64,000 nt of DNA from Gracilaria gracilis (lineage: Eukaryota > Rhodophyta > Florideophyceae > Gracilariales > Gracilariaceae). The notes beneath the pieces are model-generated. The model was not told where the DNA came from and did no database searches. It saw nothing but the letters and a program-made list of their open reading frames with translations. The DNA is taken from contig JARGSG010000191.1 of NCBI GenBank assembly GCA_030374805.1, positions 186,001 to 250,000 of the forward strand. The letters run 5' to 3'. Both the position numbers and the translations under genes were made by a program. This document shows positions 1 through 11,289 of the stretch, piece after piece; positions within the stretch are counted from its first letter, which is position 1, and every line of letters starts with the position of its first letter.

Positions 1-602
1 TGATCCATCTTAACACATAGCCGTTCAGCTATGTTTCGACAAAGAGCACTTGAAGCCAAATAGCGCACTTGCGGTTTGCGCTTGAGGGATAACAAGACAG
101 CGCTAACCCCATCTAGTGTCCTCTCCAGCATAGGGTTTTGAATGGCCCCGCTTCTGGTGAAATTGGCGTCAAGACATGGACATACTTCGAACGAAAGCAA
201 ATACTTCCCGAGGGCAAAGAAATCGCAGTACATTTCCCGAACTTCTGTAACAAGCTCCATTTCGTCGGCATCAGCGATTTCTTCTACGAGCGTTCGACGG
301 ACGACATTGCTGAACACAACTTTGTAAGACCGATAATGAGGATCTCGAAGTTCCTTTCTTAAGGCATGTACGTTTTCTGCAGTTGGGCGAACAAGTACGA
401 CCGCTTGCATATGCGATAGGTCTTGCGAACGTTCAGCGTTGAGCTTCTCAATGAGAAGAACTTCGTGCTTGAGCAAACTTGACTGAGATATAAGAAGGCT
501 CACAATCTTTGCCGTTTCATCATCCAAGAGCAACGCTTTCAATTCGTCAGAGTCCCCGACTACCTGGTTCATGTAGTGCAATAGAGATTGCCTAGGCTCC
601 AT
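1..602 (-). CDS. VPS45: VPS45 (Sec1/Munc18 family), N-terminal part, runs off the left edge
   Basis: Translating the minus strand from an ATG at 602 gives about 200 uninterrupted residues to the window edge. An in-frame TAG lies 15 nt upstream of that ATG, so the start is well fixed. The order of segments matches domain 1 of VPS45: LLLDDETAKIVSLLISQS, then LVRPTAENVHALRKELRDP, then VVFSNVVRRTLVEEIADAD, then an SALLSLKRKPQVRY-type segment. In the known family VPS45 binds the syntaxin-type SNARE Tlg2/syntaxin-16 and promotes SNARE assembly for endosome/TGN fusion; it is cytosolic and membrane-associated. The family is about 560 residues long, so roughly the last 360 lie outside the window. No stop, frameshift or intron is visible here, unlike many neighbours. 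Identification is by family recognition of conserved segments; other SM proteins (Sly1, Vps33, Sec1) fit less well. Confidence 0.85.
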   Translation of the reverse strand, partial: MEPRQSLLHYMNQVVGDSDELKALLLDDETAKIVSLLISQSSLLKHEVLLIEKLNAERSQDLSHMQAVVLVRPTAENVHALRKELRDPHYRSYKVVFSNVVRRTLVEEIADADEMELVTEVREMYCDFFALGKYLLSFEVCPCLDANFTRSGAIQNPMLERTLDGVSAVLLSLKRKPQVRYLASSALCRNIAERLCVKMD

Positions 603-2166
603 ACTGCGAAACAGAAGCTATCGGTAGTGTCGATTCTGCTGGTTGGTTCGTATATGGTGTACGGTTCCCTTGAAGCCGTCTAGATTCAGTTTCGAAAGAA
701 ACGCTTCTAAAGATTGATGAATAACAAGGAACAAGTTGATCATTCACTTGGTTCTACGTCTTCTTAGGAGAAACTCTGAACGTTCTGTAACCGTTATGTA
801 AACGTTGAAATTCTGCTCCGTGGCATGTGGTTCACAATAGCAGATTAAGTAGTAACAAAGGAGTACAAACTTCCCAGAAAAGTCGATATGCGTTAGTCTG
901 TCTTTCTCCCTCCAATTGTAAGAGTTGCCCCGAAACGATTCACCGTCCTTGGGGTATCATATTGGTCCTTGGATACCGCAATCTCATACGCCAGTTGCAA
1001 ACGGAGATGCCACTGTGAGACTTTTGAGATGGAAGAAACACGAACTCTGTGTTTCCAGGAGTTGCGAGCCGCAACTGTACACCCTTGATATTTCTTGGGA
1101 CGTATCTATGCAATATCTACCAACGGCATCTGGACCAAGTCGCGCACCATGAACCCACGTCTGCCCAAGTTTGGCTAATCCAAGATGCAATTATAGTTGT
1201 CGATCAATTAATAGGTCCACAAGTAATTGAAATAAGCATTCCAAATTGAGAATCTCAAATCAAATGGCGAAGGAGGAACAGACACGATTGATCTTCAAAG
1301 CATACAGTACAGTATCTATATATACTTTGTAAAGTTACGTTGCGCTGCCCAACGCTCCAGGAAACCATGCCCGATCCTCTCCGGCAACGCCCCCGTCCAA
1401 GTTAGGAACGTTAGGAACGTTACCCCTGCTGCCTCCTCCTCCTGCTGCCTCCTCTATCATTTCTTGCCTGAAAACCACAACTAACTCGCCAAACTAACTT
1501 TAACACACGCCACACACCCCCATGCGGTCACCACCACTCGGGTTAGGATTTTGGAGAGTGATGGGCACAGTTGCTCTGTTGGAGACCGGAAGCTTGAGTG
1601 CGTACTATAATTGTAGTCTTCCACCACGGACCGGTAGATCGGTAGATCCAACGCAATACCATTGGAAGACCGACATGCTTCCTTGCTGCGATCAAGTAGA
1701 AAGATGATTGGTAGACTTTGGCCTCTCCACAACGCCACTGCCTTCTTCTGTTGTTGTAACTTACGTTCTGAGCTACCCGCGAATCTCGCCGTTTTCACTT
1801 CATTATGTTGAAACGGCTGCCGTGAACTACAGCTTGAAACGTTCCTCTGCGAGAGCGATATTAACTCCTTCAACTGTAAGGCACACTATTGCATAGAAGA
1901 ACTGCACCCCCTTTAGAAACATGCTTGGTGAAGTAGAACGCCAGTCATTTTACTACATTTGTAATCATAAAACTACACTTGGTCTTTACGAGTTACTGTC
2001 AAAAGTTCCCTTCAATTTTGGAGCTTGGCTTTCTTCACGGTGAAAGAATTTCGAACCCTTTCTAGTCGTACAAGTTCTCCAGTTCAGCAATTTGAAGCAC
2101 TGATAACTCATCACCGCTACTTGGGAACCGTTTTACAACTCATGACCACAAACCTACACTCTCGAA
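603..2166. other. Intergenic, no supported gene
   Basis: It should contain the VPS45 promoter, just above 602. Open frames are short, lack recognisable motifs and are probably chance. There is a short direct repeat of a 9-mer (GTTAGGAAC) near 1400-1420, followed by a CTGCTGCCTCCTC-type pyrimidine tract. From about 2100 to 2460 a plus-strand frame is open before the first hAT ATG and may belong to that gene. Confidence 0.5.
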
Positions 2167-2461
2167 ATGGCCCAAGAAGATTCTTTTCAAAACAGCTCTC
2201 GCGAGATTCAACCTTTGCCCGCAACTATTTCTCACGCACCAACCGACCCTCCGAACAATCAATCCAGCGTCGCGAATCTCCCAAACCCGCCCCAATTCTC
2301 CTCACCCGCACCAACTCAAAATCAGCAACAACCTACTAATCCCTTTTCTGCACCGCGCCCTCCTTCGCGACACTCCTCGCACCAGGCATCTCAAAAACAC
2401 CTCCAGTGATCGCCGCCGAGGTGGACGCCGTCGTGCATCTTGGAGAGCTCACTGGCTTCCA

Positions 2462-5017
2462 ATGCCAAGAGGGCAGGCCAATGCATCTTCGTGGCGTTGT
2501 TCGCATTGCTCAGGCGTGCTCGACACGGACCACGCCACAAAACAGGCGAGTCACAACGTTCGGTGTTTTTCCATGAGCACGCCTGAGCGCGAAAACATTG
2601 GAAGAAGATGTAGGGCTCTGTCTGACGATATGGTGCTGTCAAGGTCAGAATTGGACGACAATGTCATCCAGAGGCAAATTGGCCTTGATTATGACGAAGG
2701 TTGTGATGGAACGAAATACATCAGTAGGTCAAGTCTAGAAGGGGATCATCCGCTCTACAAGAAGCAAAAGGTAGACATGCCAAGGATAAACGAATGTTCA
2801 CGGAAAGAAGGAGATGAATTGAACGAGCAGTTGCTTGCAGTAATCTGCGAGAAGGGTCTTCCTTTCAGCCTCTTTTCAAAAGGGGAGTCCAAAACCAACG
2901 TGTTTGTAGACTGGCTGAGGATGATTAGACCAGGGTACGTCGACAAGTACTTGCCTACGCCTCAAAAAATATCTTCGGAGCTACTGGACCAGTATTATCT
3001 GAAGACAAAGGAAAGGACCTTTGCGGGAATCAGGAGCAGACTAGCGTCCGGATATGGGACCATCATGTTTGATGGCTGGGAAGATATCTCGTCTTCTACG
3101 GTGGTTAACATTCTTTTGCGCACTGAAGGGCAAAGAAAATCTCAGCAGTTAACGTTTTTCATCGATTCAGTATACACAGGATCGGAGCGTAACACAGCTC
3201 AGAAGTACGTGGATGTAGTTGAACGAGCAGTCGAACCGTTTGGTGGATTATCACGCATCTGCGGCGTTGTAAGCGACAACGCACAAGCTTGCGTAAATGC
3301 AAGGAAGCAGTTAACGCTGAAATACAGGGGCCTGGTTGGGATTCAGGACCAAGCCCATCTTTCAGACCTTCTGATGGAGGACTTTGGCAAGCTGGGATGG
3401 ATTAAAGCCCCCCTTGCGCGCATTGCGCACATAATTGGCGAAACAAGAAGCCATAAATTACTGCTGTCTCGAGCCAAGCATCTCATGAATGCATATAATA
3501 ATGATCTCAAATCCACTGGACGTTTACGCTCTCTCGCCTCCGGAGACAACGATGATGATTTGAAAGATTTCACGGCAGTCCTGCCAAGGCGGCAATGCGT
3601 GACGCGGTTTGCGGTTGTGGAAGATATGCTGTCGTCGTACATTCGTAGCCACCCAATCCTACTTCAATTATTAACGCAAACAGACTACCGCACAGCGCTG
3701 TACAAAACGCGGAACACACAGGCGGAAACGGAGCGACAGGATCTTTATGACAACGCTATAAATGATTCTAGCCTTCTGGCGGAGGCGAAGGAGATTAGGA
3801 AGATACTACGCGTTGTACGCAAGTACTTGCGGCTCTGGGATTCTGAGGACTGCACCATTTCTAACGTGCTCCCGAAGACTATAGAATTGGAGCAGAACCT
3901 CAGGGGGCTGGATGAGTCGTGTTTCCTCACTCACGCAAGAAAAGAAGAGCTTCTTCGTGTCTTTGAAATCAGAAAAACGGGCCGGGACCCCAGTGGGAGA
4001 AAGCGTGTGAAGGTTAAACTGCTGGAGAATGTGCATTACGCGGCCTTTCTGTTAGACCCTCTGCAGTGTCCAGCTGACACAAGCATGTACATGGAGCCGT
4101 TCAAGGAACATCTACGGATGTATTGTCATGGATCTACTTCGGAGAGTCCAGTTGAGCTTGTGCATACTATCTTGTGGCAATTTACCGCTCAAATCCGCCG
4201 CTGGAATGACCAATCTTCGATGAATGAAGAAAACCGACGATACTTAGAACAGTACAGAGGAACACCACTTGTGTGGTGGATGAGTGCCGCTAATCAAACA
4301 AATCGCCATTTGGTGGAGTTTGCGTGCAGAACATTGTCGTGCTCGCCTTCATCTTGTGCTGCGGAGAGGAGCTTTAGTGCGCAAGGACGGCTTCACAGCA
4401 AGTTTCGCAGTCGCATTGTGGATGATCGTATGAAGAAGCTTATATTCTCTCACTGGAATTCTCGTTTACTTCGACGAGTTTCGTCGACTGAAGATTCTAT
4501 GTTTTGGAGCTTTTTGGTTGACGAAGTGCCGGATCCTCTCGAACAAGAACTACATCAGGACACATTGTTGGAATCCGTCATCGGTAGTGATGAAGAACAA
4601 AGAGACATTCTGCGGTCTTATAAATCGGACAGCTCTTTTCAATCTTTACCCCCCGTGAATCCCACTTCGTCTACAACTGGTATGCTGCAAGAAGCAGGCA
4701 GTAGTGCACGTAATGATCGTGTTTTACCGGAGAATCCAGACTCCCAAGCAGCACCTACTTCGTTCTTGAATGCAGCTTGTCAGTCGGCTATTGCTGTGCT
4801 TGTCAACCCGGAAATCACGAGGGCAACAGAGATTCTGCGCTCCAGTTTGACTACTAGCGTGCATGATAGCCGTCACGCTGGTACACCCAGGTACAGGGAG
4901 CGGGAGGTTACTTCAAGGTCAAACGATGGTGTTGGTAATCCCCAAGATGATGAAGGTATTTCTGAGCGAGACAATTACCAACATGCAGGCAGTGGGAATC
5001 CTTCGGAAGGTATATGA
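2462..5017 (+). CDS. hAT-superfamily transposase with BED-type finger and dimerisation domain
   Basis: This 851-codon ORF is intact. Near the N-terminus is a BED-like zinc finger with a C-x2-C pair (RCSHCSGV) and a downstream His/Cys pair (SHNVRC). A DUF659-like catalytic segment follows at about residues 200-290, with FDGWEDIS, VVSDNAQACVNARKQL and QDQAHLSDLL. The C-terminal hAT dimerisation region, about residues 610-670, contains PLVWWMSAANQTNRHLVEFA, CSPSSCAAERSFSAQGR and RIVDDRMKKLIF. The enzyme is expected to excise and insert its element by cut-and-paste, giving 8-bp target duplications; I did not locate terminal repeats. The frame stays open upstream of 2462, and a Pro/Ser/Gln-rich ORF (2167-2409, another frame) may encode a disordered N-terminus. 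The tail after residue 690 is acidic/serine-rich and shows no known domain. The stop lies only 11 bp before a duplicated amidase fragment. Confidence 0.9.
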   Translation: MPRGQANASSWRCSHCSGVLDTDHATKQASHNVRCFSMSTPERENIGRRCRALSDDMVLSRSELDDNVIQRQIGLDYDEGCDGTKYISRSSLEGDHPLYKKQKVDMPRINECSRKEGDELNEQLLAVICEKGLPFSLFSKGESKTNVFVDWLRMIRPGYVDKYLPTPQKISSELLDQYYLKTKERTFAGIRSRLASGYGTIMFDGWEDISSSTVVNILLRTEGQRKSQQLTFFIDSVYTGSERNTAQKYVDVVERAVEPFGGLSRICGVVSDNAQACVNARKQLTLKYRGLVGIQDQAHLSDLLMEDFGKLGWIKAPLARIAHIIGETRSHKLLLSRAKHLMNAYNNDLKSTGRLRSLASGDNDDDLKDFTAVLPRRQCVTRFAVVEDMLSSYIRSHPILLQLLTQTDYRTALYKTRNTQAETERQDLYDNAINDSSLLAEAKEIRKILRVVRKYLRLWDSEDCTISNVLPKTIELEQNLRGLDESCFLTHARKEELLRVFEIRKTGRDPSGRKRVKVKLLENVHYAAFLLDPLQCPADTSMYMEPFKEHLRMYCHGSTSESPVELVHTILWQFTAQIRRWNDQSSMNEENRRYLEQYRGTPLVWWMSAANQTNRHLVEFACRTLSCSPSSCAAERSFSAQGRLHSKFRSRIVDDRMKKLIFSHWNSRLLRRVSSTEDSMFWSFLVDEVPDPLEQELHQDTLLESVIGSDEEQRDILRSYKSDSSFQSLPPVNPTSSTTGMLQEAGSSARNDRVLPENPDSQAAPTSFLNAACQSAIAVLVNPEITRATEILRSSLTTSVHDSRHAGTPRYREREVTSRSNDGVGNPQDDEGISERDNYQHAGSGNPSEGI

Positions 5018-5028
5018 AAGAGTTCGAA

Positions 5029-5224
5029 GGTAGCGGATGGTTCGGAATAGAGGGCAGACAGTATACATCGGAGGAGTGGCGAGCACGCCAAGCGTGAATG
5101 GCGGAAGAACGAAGGGCGAGGTGGCGGGGCAGAGCACCGAGTTATGGGGGTTCTATCATATAAGCAGCTGCTCGTAGAGGAATGCCAGACAGGGACCGAA
5201 AACTGAGGTCATGGGGATTCGGCG
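5029..5224 (-). pseudogene. Duplicated fragment of the adjacent amidase gene
   Basis: About 195 bp here repeat 5836-6025 in direct orientation with scattered substitutions and small indels. In minus-strand translation both encode the N-terminal segment with the LPRHLALRSSAIH and LPSIPNHPLPS motifs. This copy carries an in-frame stop where the other encodes a sense codon, and it has no amidase core. The left edge of similarity is 11 bp from the hAT stop codon; the right edge is abrupt at 5224. The 170 bp between this copy and the truncated amidase have no recognisable origin. Confidence 0.75.
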
Positions 5225-5381
5225 AATCGTACGGACTGCGTACCTGAGGATTGGTGGGGCCTTTATGGAAACAATGTCAAAATGTTTAGAGAGCTACGTC
5301 AGCACCCTTGAAGTCGGTACGAAGCTCTTTCTTCTAAAGAAAGTCTTAAATTCCACGAAGAACGCTGTGCTCAAGTTTCTG

Positions 5382-6092
5382 TTAGATCCAGACGGAGGTA
5401 ATCGGATTCATTCCTAAACGTCTCAGAGCGGCCACTACCGTTGCATCGTTTTCAGGAACGACGGGTGTGTGGCGAGTTGCGATAGATGACGGAAGTTTCG
5501 CGACATCAATGCAGTACTTTACAGAAAATGGTGCCCCGTCCAGAACTGAACGAGGCCGTCCGGATGCCCATCTCGCCACCGATGCCTGAATGTCATCCTG
5601 CAACTTACCAATTTCCACAGCTCTCAATGCACTCAGCGGCGGTTGTAGTGCGTTCGATTCATCTATCATCATTGCCAATGCGGAAACCACAAGAGAAGGT
5701 GTAGAAAGCGCCGTTGAATGCGCATGGTGCAAGTATGCAAGTGAGATGCGCACACCGCGATGCGGAACATTGGGCGTCAGATCATAGAAGAACTGATCAA
5801 GATCTCTCGTTTGTGGCGGCGAAACAGCTGGTGACGGTAGCGGATGGTTCGGAATAGACGGCAGACAATCTACATCGGAGGGGTGGCGAGCACGGTGAAT
5901 GGCGGAAGAACGAAGGGCGAGGTGGCGGGGCAGAGCACCGAGGTATGGCTGTTCTAGCATATAAGCAGCTGCTCGTAGAGGAAGGCCAGACAAGGATGGA
6001 AAGCTGAGGTCATGAAGATTCGGCGCCTCGACTTCAGTTCCAGCGCTCTCGGGCGTTGCGTCAACAGACATGCTGTGGATTCTACCAACCAA
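5382..6092 (-). pseudogene. Amidase-signature enzyme, N-terminal half only
   Basis: The 236-codon frame carries the start of the amidase-signature fold: LDGAPFSVKYCIDVAKLPSS, whose Lys in SVKY is the catalytic lysine position, then NDATVVAALRRLGM, the usual strand before the GKTN-type loop. The frame then ends within about ten residues. The family's Ser-cis-Ser-Lys triad needs two serines further downstream, and both are missing, so this piece cannot be active. Complete family members are about 450-600 residues. A further N-terminal segment appears open in another frame up to about 6184, which suggests a frameshift near 6080. The first about 190 nt of this frame are duplicated at 5029-5224. 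Amidases of this type hydrolyse carboxamides; the substrate cannot be inferred. An alternative is a real gene with an undetected downstream exon, but the sequence below 5382 shows no continuation. Confidence 0.65.
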
Positions 6093-6913
6093 AAGTCCGG
6101 ATCATCCAGTGGCAGCCTAACTGCTCTCGCGGGGAATGCTGGGGGATCAACGCTAGGTATCCTAGACGAGGTTGGAAGTTCCAACTTGGAACTATCCGAC
6201 TGCTGCGTAGAAACATCGCATCATCCGCAGAAGTACAGTAGTGTGCCAATTTCGAAAGGGCTTGCATCAAAAAACGACCTGTCCAGCTTGATCCTCGAAC
6301 TTTTTGAGTTTAGTGTACAGATACCTTTGTACCTATGCGAGAAAACACTCGTGTGAAGTCCTATACATGTTAGTTACATGATCAAGTGCGACTTGTAGGT
6401 ACGAAGTTATGTACGTACCTACAATCACAGTCAACGTATACTCCGTCTCGACAACCCATAGACGGTTGTCACATTAGGTGATGACGCGCCCAGCCACTAC
6501 CACTCCGAATGTGGATTCCAGACTGAGAACTGTTCGTTTGAGGAAGAAAGGAGAGAATGTGCATTGGTGCACTTCATTATAGCCGTCGCGAGACGACTTC
6601 GGATGCTCCGATAGACAAAAATATTCTTCCTCCATTCGTCCTATCCTCACACGAAGACCCATCAAATGACTCCTAGTATACATATTCGATCCTTAGAAAG
6701 TCAGCAGAGTTAACTTCTTTAGTTTTCTATGATCCACTTCTATACTCAGAGAAACTACAGGTTCCATCATCTTGACAAGATGAACGTGCATTTCTCCTCA
6801 TGTTCACATTCTGGGAAAAGGAAGCTCTTGAGAATTTACATCCAGCCTGTCTTGGCCCAACAGAAACTTAATCCCTTGTTTGAAAATAGAAAGGTCAGGC
6901 GTAGCTTTCGATT
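6093..6913. other. Intergenic, 3' side of symplekin
   Basis: No convincing coding region. It contains short AT-rich stretches and the sequence downstream of the symplekin stop, which must hold its polyadenylation signals; none was confidently assigned. Confidence 0.4.
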
Positions 6914-9900
6914 TTACTTCTTTCTTGACTTTCCACGCTTTGTAATCGCCCCACGAATCACTTCCCGTTGACGTGCGTTGTTCAAGCGTCTGGCTCTCTT
7001 CGGATCAGAGAAAAGCTCTTCGAAAATAGAAACTAAACTCTCCTCCTTTTCCAAGGCATCTTGTAGCTTTGAAACTGGGAGACTTAGCAACAGGCGAATA
7101 CACTTAGTCTTAACACTAGTGCAATACAACAAGAACCCTTCCCAAACGAGAGCATTTGACCATACATGCTTCTCTATAAGGCGTTTCATAACTGTGTCGT
7201 TGATATTCTTTTCAAGATCAGGGTGAAATATTCGAGCGAGCTGCACTGTTCTCATGAAAAGATTAGGTATTGTGGTCATTTCCAGTATTTGCTGAATAGA
7301 TTGAGCGACAACTGCTCGCTGAAACACGGGTTTGGATTCAAAACAAGCTTGGATAGCCACACTTACGCCAACTGTTGGTTCGATTTTGTGCAATTCCACA
7401 AGCAAATCTTCTGGAGATATAGCCGGAGGACGAGTTGACATCAGGAGAGATATCACATTCTTAAATCCACTTAAGTTCATCGAGTTTTTCCTCTCCATAT
7501 TTCCTGGCTCGTTTTCTTCATGCGAGGTAGGCGTCATAGGCCGCGTTACTTCTTCAACAATTGCCACAAGGTGCGAAAGTACAGCCTTTCTTGACAACCC
7601 AGGTAGCACTGGGATGACAAACTCAATCCTCTTGCTCTTTTCATATCGTGTTTGAGCTGCTACGACGACTTCCCTTGACGGTTTGCTAGATTTATTCGTC
7701 AAGATTCTTAGAATCTCAATCGCCATGGGCGCAGTTCCGTCCGAGAACTGCTCGTTGTCTAAGCCGAAGAGCGGTGATGGTGTCAATTTCCCACTGATCA
7801 GATCCAGCATGGATGAGCATGACATTCCGGCATGCTGGGCAAGTTCTCTCGCTCGTGATAGTAGTATCTTCTGACCTGAAGATGAGGCGGCAATGTAACC
7901 TGACGCTAGAACGTTCAATAGCTCATTCTTCTTTCCACACAGCGCGGTCAACAACAGCGAATCGCGTTCCAAGTTCGAGTCTTCTGCAGTTTCCCCACCG
8001 TCAACGGAGTTTATCAATGCTTGTATAGCTCGGGCTTCAATGATTCCTGCCACTTCTTTGCTTGATTCAGAAAACACCTGGTTTGCAAGCAGTCGAATCG
8101 CTGGTCCCCGTAGCACCTCATCGCTGTGAAACGCAAGGGTAAGAAGGAGCTCGAGGCAAATGCTACGATCGCTTCCTGGCCTTTCCGAGATGACTAGACG
8201 TAATGCACTTAGTCCTAGCTTCATCTGGGATGGATCCGTGCAGAGAGTCCTTAATAGATCCAGCACTGACTGAGTGAGAAGTGGAGCTTCCGTAATGATT
8301 GAATTAAATGCGATCGAGTGCCCATCTTGATTGTCCATCAATGAGGTCAAGAACAGCATCAGAATTCGTTCATACCCTTCGTGACCTCTTCTGAGTCGAC
8401 TGAGGTCATACTCATCATCAGACTCGTCCTCCTGGTCAGTGTCAGAAGGGCTTTTTTCGCAGGCATCCTCCCTCTCCGAATCTATGCCTCCCTCTTTGCT
8501 TTTAGCAGCATCCGAGCTGAGTGTGTTTAGCGTGCCATTCAAAGCCGATTTCTCTTCTACACTGAGGCCCTTCGAATTTTCTACCTTAACATCACCTGTA
8601 TCATCAAAAGACGGATCACACCTTTCTTGAGATTCTTGTTTTGCTTCATCTACTTCCAGTTTAGTCTCCTTTTCTTGTAGCGATGCATTCAACTTTGGAT
8701 CCAACACTCCATTGCCGTTCATTATATATGAATTCGTTGAAAGACGAATCGCCCATTCTTCGATAGCCGTTCCGAAGTCGGACAAGCGCAAATCCTTATC
8801 AGGATAAGAATCAATGGAACCAGGAACATCGTAATCACATATCTCTTCGAAAAAAAGTAACCGATGAAGCCATGCAAGAGCCAAGTTAATGCTTCTGTTA
8901 ATATGTTTCACAATATATTGACAAGTATCCTCACAAAACTTCTTTGCTGTTTCAGATTCTCGCAAAGCAAACTCTGTGAGAAGGCGAGACAACATCTGGA
9001 TACGGAGAGGTCCCGCACCGCTGGAAATTGCTTCTTCTTCACGATGCAAAAGCCGTCTGCAACACATAGCGACCAGCTGTTCAGTTGTTTCTTCAGAGAA
9101 ATTCGGAACAACAACTGGCGGAGCAACTTTACGTTTGGGAAGTGCTTTCTTTTGCGGGGGTAGGCTTTGTTTCTCGTTATTGGTAGATCCGAATCTTGAC
9201 TTTCGCATCCGCTTGGATAGAGGTTCGTCGTTGGAATTTGGAGTAATCTGAGTGCCCTCCGTTGTATACATTAACGCACCAAGAACACTTTCTGCTGGAG
9301 GAATATTAAGCAAGATTCGAGTCATAATAAAGTTTACCACTTCCTTATGTGGCATACTCTGAACTAGAGCTCGGGTGGCAGCCATTGCGTCATGTGGGGG
9401 AAGGCGAGGCCAGTGTCTGCTTTGCTCTTGCGGAGTGCTTCTCGGTCTTTTCATCGATAAGAGTGACGGCGCTTGCGCATTTATTTGACGCATCATAGCT
9501 TCATTCTTTCCAGCAGAGGCGAATTCCGATTTTTATGTGCCTTGTTGACCAGGCACCGGCTGCCCACTGACCTGATGTGTCACAGTGAAGTCTGGACCTG
9601 AACCGAGAGCAGCAGAATTAGTCCTGTCCACGTCTTGGGGACTTGTGATTCGATGAAGGTCGGCGTTCTGGGCTGCTAGCTCGGATGCCTCAGCAGCTGC
9701 CTTCGCTGCTGCGGCTGCTTCAGCAGCTTTGGCGGCAGCTGCAGCCTGAGCATTTCTTTTGCGTATCGCGTCCTGCTCTTTTTCGTAGTTGCTCAAGTCA
9801 TTCATAGCAGCAGTAATGTCCACACCAGCTCTTCCGTTCCTTACATGGGGGTAAGCAAGCAACGCCCTGAGGCTAAAACGCAAAAATGTGATTACACATT

Positions 9901-10928
9901 GCTTTTGGCTCTCAGAAAGGTTGAGAAACGCGCGAGAAGGAGTACCCCTTGTAGCTGTGATAGCGTAAACAACATCTAGCAAAGGTGGCAATATGTATTG
10001 CAAAATCTTTCTCCGTCTTCGAACCAAGTTGCTTAAAACAGCTGTGGCAGTCATGAATGAAAGCGGAGGAAGTCCGTGCTGTGTGGATGAATCTGACTTT
10101 CTTGATTTCACAAAGCCTTCCAGTCCTCCATGTAGCAATTTAACGACTTGGTTGACGCACCTTACACCCTCATTCTCCAAAACGCCAACATCTAAGAACT
10201 GCGACTCGGAGCGTTTCTTAAGTAGATAATCCAGAGTAAAGTGGTCTGCTGACCCCGTTGACCCTGAGAAGCTAAGAGCACTTAATCGCCGATTTTCGTA
10301 ATCCATCATCCAATTCTTCGAAGAGCGAAATTGCCCGCTCCTCCATTTGAAACCAAGTCCTCAATCTAGCTTCTGGAAAGGAATCTTCAGAAACTGCCAC
10401 GGTTGCTACATATCCGATCAGTCTGCGGAATAAAACAGTGAGCGTTCGCACAGCTCGCTTAACAACTATAACATGTTCATCATTCAAGGATCTACAGAGA
10501 AAATTGGTTCCAGTTGGGGTGAAAGAATTGAGATCTCGCAAGCAAAAGTCTTCAACAGCTTGGGGTACAACATTACGAATGAGGTGCGAAGGGTCAGATA
10601 TAGCAGCTGTGCAAAACGCATCAAAAGTGGGTAAAAGGTCTTCTGGGCGAGCACGAGCTCTTCGGGCGTCAAGCAAAGCGGCTCGAAGTGCATCAAACGC
10701 TTCAACGCGCTTGGCAAATTCAAGATTTGGGTCGCGAGCATCTTCTAGGTAGGCCTTGGCCTATGAGAGCATTGTTCATCATAATGCATACACTCCGAAA
10801 AATCAGATTTTGGATCCCTTCTTTCCTGTTTTGAAGACTGTACATTCTTCTCTTACACTATGATGAACCCAATCTTTTGGCACAATCAGAAGTTTTTGGT
10901 CAGTTGTTGAAAATAGACTTCGGAACAT
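6914..10928 (-). CDS. SYMPK: Symplekin/Pta1, scaffold of the pre-mRNA 3'-end cleavage complex
   Basis: Symplekin holds together CPSF/CstF and the histone pre-mRNA cleavage machinery in the nucleus. N-terminal HEAT-type repeats show FCTAAISDPSHLIRNVVPQA, LNDEHVIVVKRAVRTLTVLF and LDDGLRKSAIK, followed by FTLDYLLKKRSESQ. The C-terminus has the symplekin-C block RLIEKHVWSNALVWEGFLLY and LLSLPVSKLQDALEKEE, then a basic tail. Proposed exon 1 is 10928-10857 (24 codons), then a 96-nt intron with GTAAGA donor and CATAG acceptor, both phase 0. Two breaks interrupt the rest. A one-base shift sits near 10275-10309, just after the conserved AIK. An in-frame TAA sits at 9533-9535 in an Ala/Gln-rich linker; a 51- or 66-nt intron ending at AAAG could remove it. 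The order and conservation of both halves argue for one gene, not two. Whether it is functional depends on verifying these two sites. Confidence 0.85.
10761..10856 (-). other. Proposed spliceosomal intron of symplekin (96 nt)
   Basis: In the minus-strand sense it begins GTAAGA and ends CTCTCATAG. Removing it joins a 24-codon exon starting at ATG 10928 to the long frame beginning AKAYLEDARDPNLEFAKR. The alternative, no upstream exon, leaves the conserved N-terminal frame without any ATG until well inside the HEAT region. This is inferred from sequence only. Confidence 0.55.
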
Positions 10929-10952
10929 ATGGCAAGAAAAGAAGGGTGGTTC

Positions 10953-11288
10953 TGAGTATTACCCTTTCAGGGAGAGGAGCACGGTGCATGAGAACGTCAT
11001 ACGTGCTGCATTCAGTGTATGTTGTGTTCATTGGCCTGTCGAACCTAGCCATGAAGGCTAGCGCTACGCTGTGGAAAGATAGATTATTACATACTTCTGT
11101 AGAGGATTGTCGCTGGCTTGTATTCCCGCCAAGCGGTAGAACGGCTGACATGAAATGCAGTCTACAGTGGAGGCTGACGTTGTGCCGACAGGGCGCTTCA
11201 CCCCTTCAAATAGACTGTGGAAGCGTCCTCAATTTCAGAGCTCTTCGGACATCGAGGGAAGAGAGTAAAGTTAAAAAAGGTTGTTTCA
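10953..11288 (+). repeat. 5' LTR of the Ty3/gypsy element
   Basis: 336 bp, starting TG and ending CA, matching 15766-16101 with two substitutions. Its outer edge lies 24 bp from the proposed symplekin ATG (10928, opposite strand), so it probably replaces or abuts that gene's core promoter. Confidence 0.93.
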
Positions 11289-11289
11289 C

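Noticed and set aside
1481-1873. 130-codon minus-strand ORF
   Set aside because: No recognisable motif and composition like the surrounding non-coding DNA; probably chance.
10250-10310. 18-nt or 36-nt intron to explain the symplekin frameshift
   Set aside because: GT...AG pairs here have lengths divisible by three and do not restore the frame; a one-base difference fits better.
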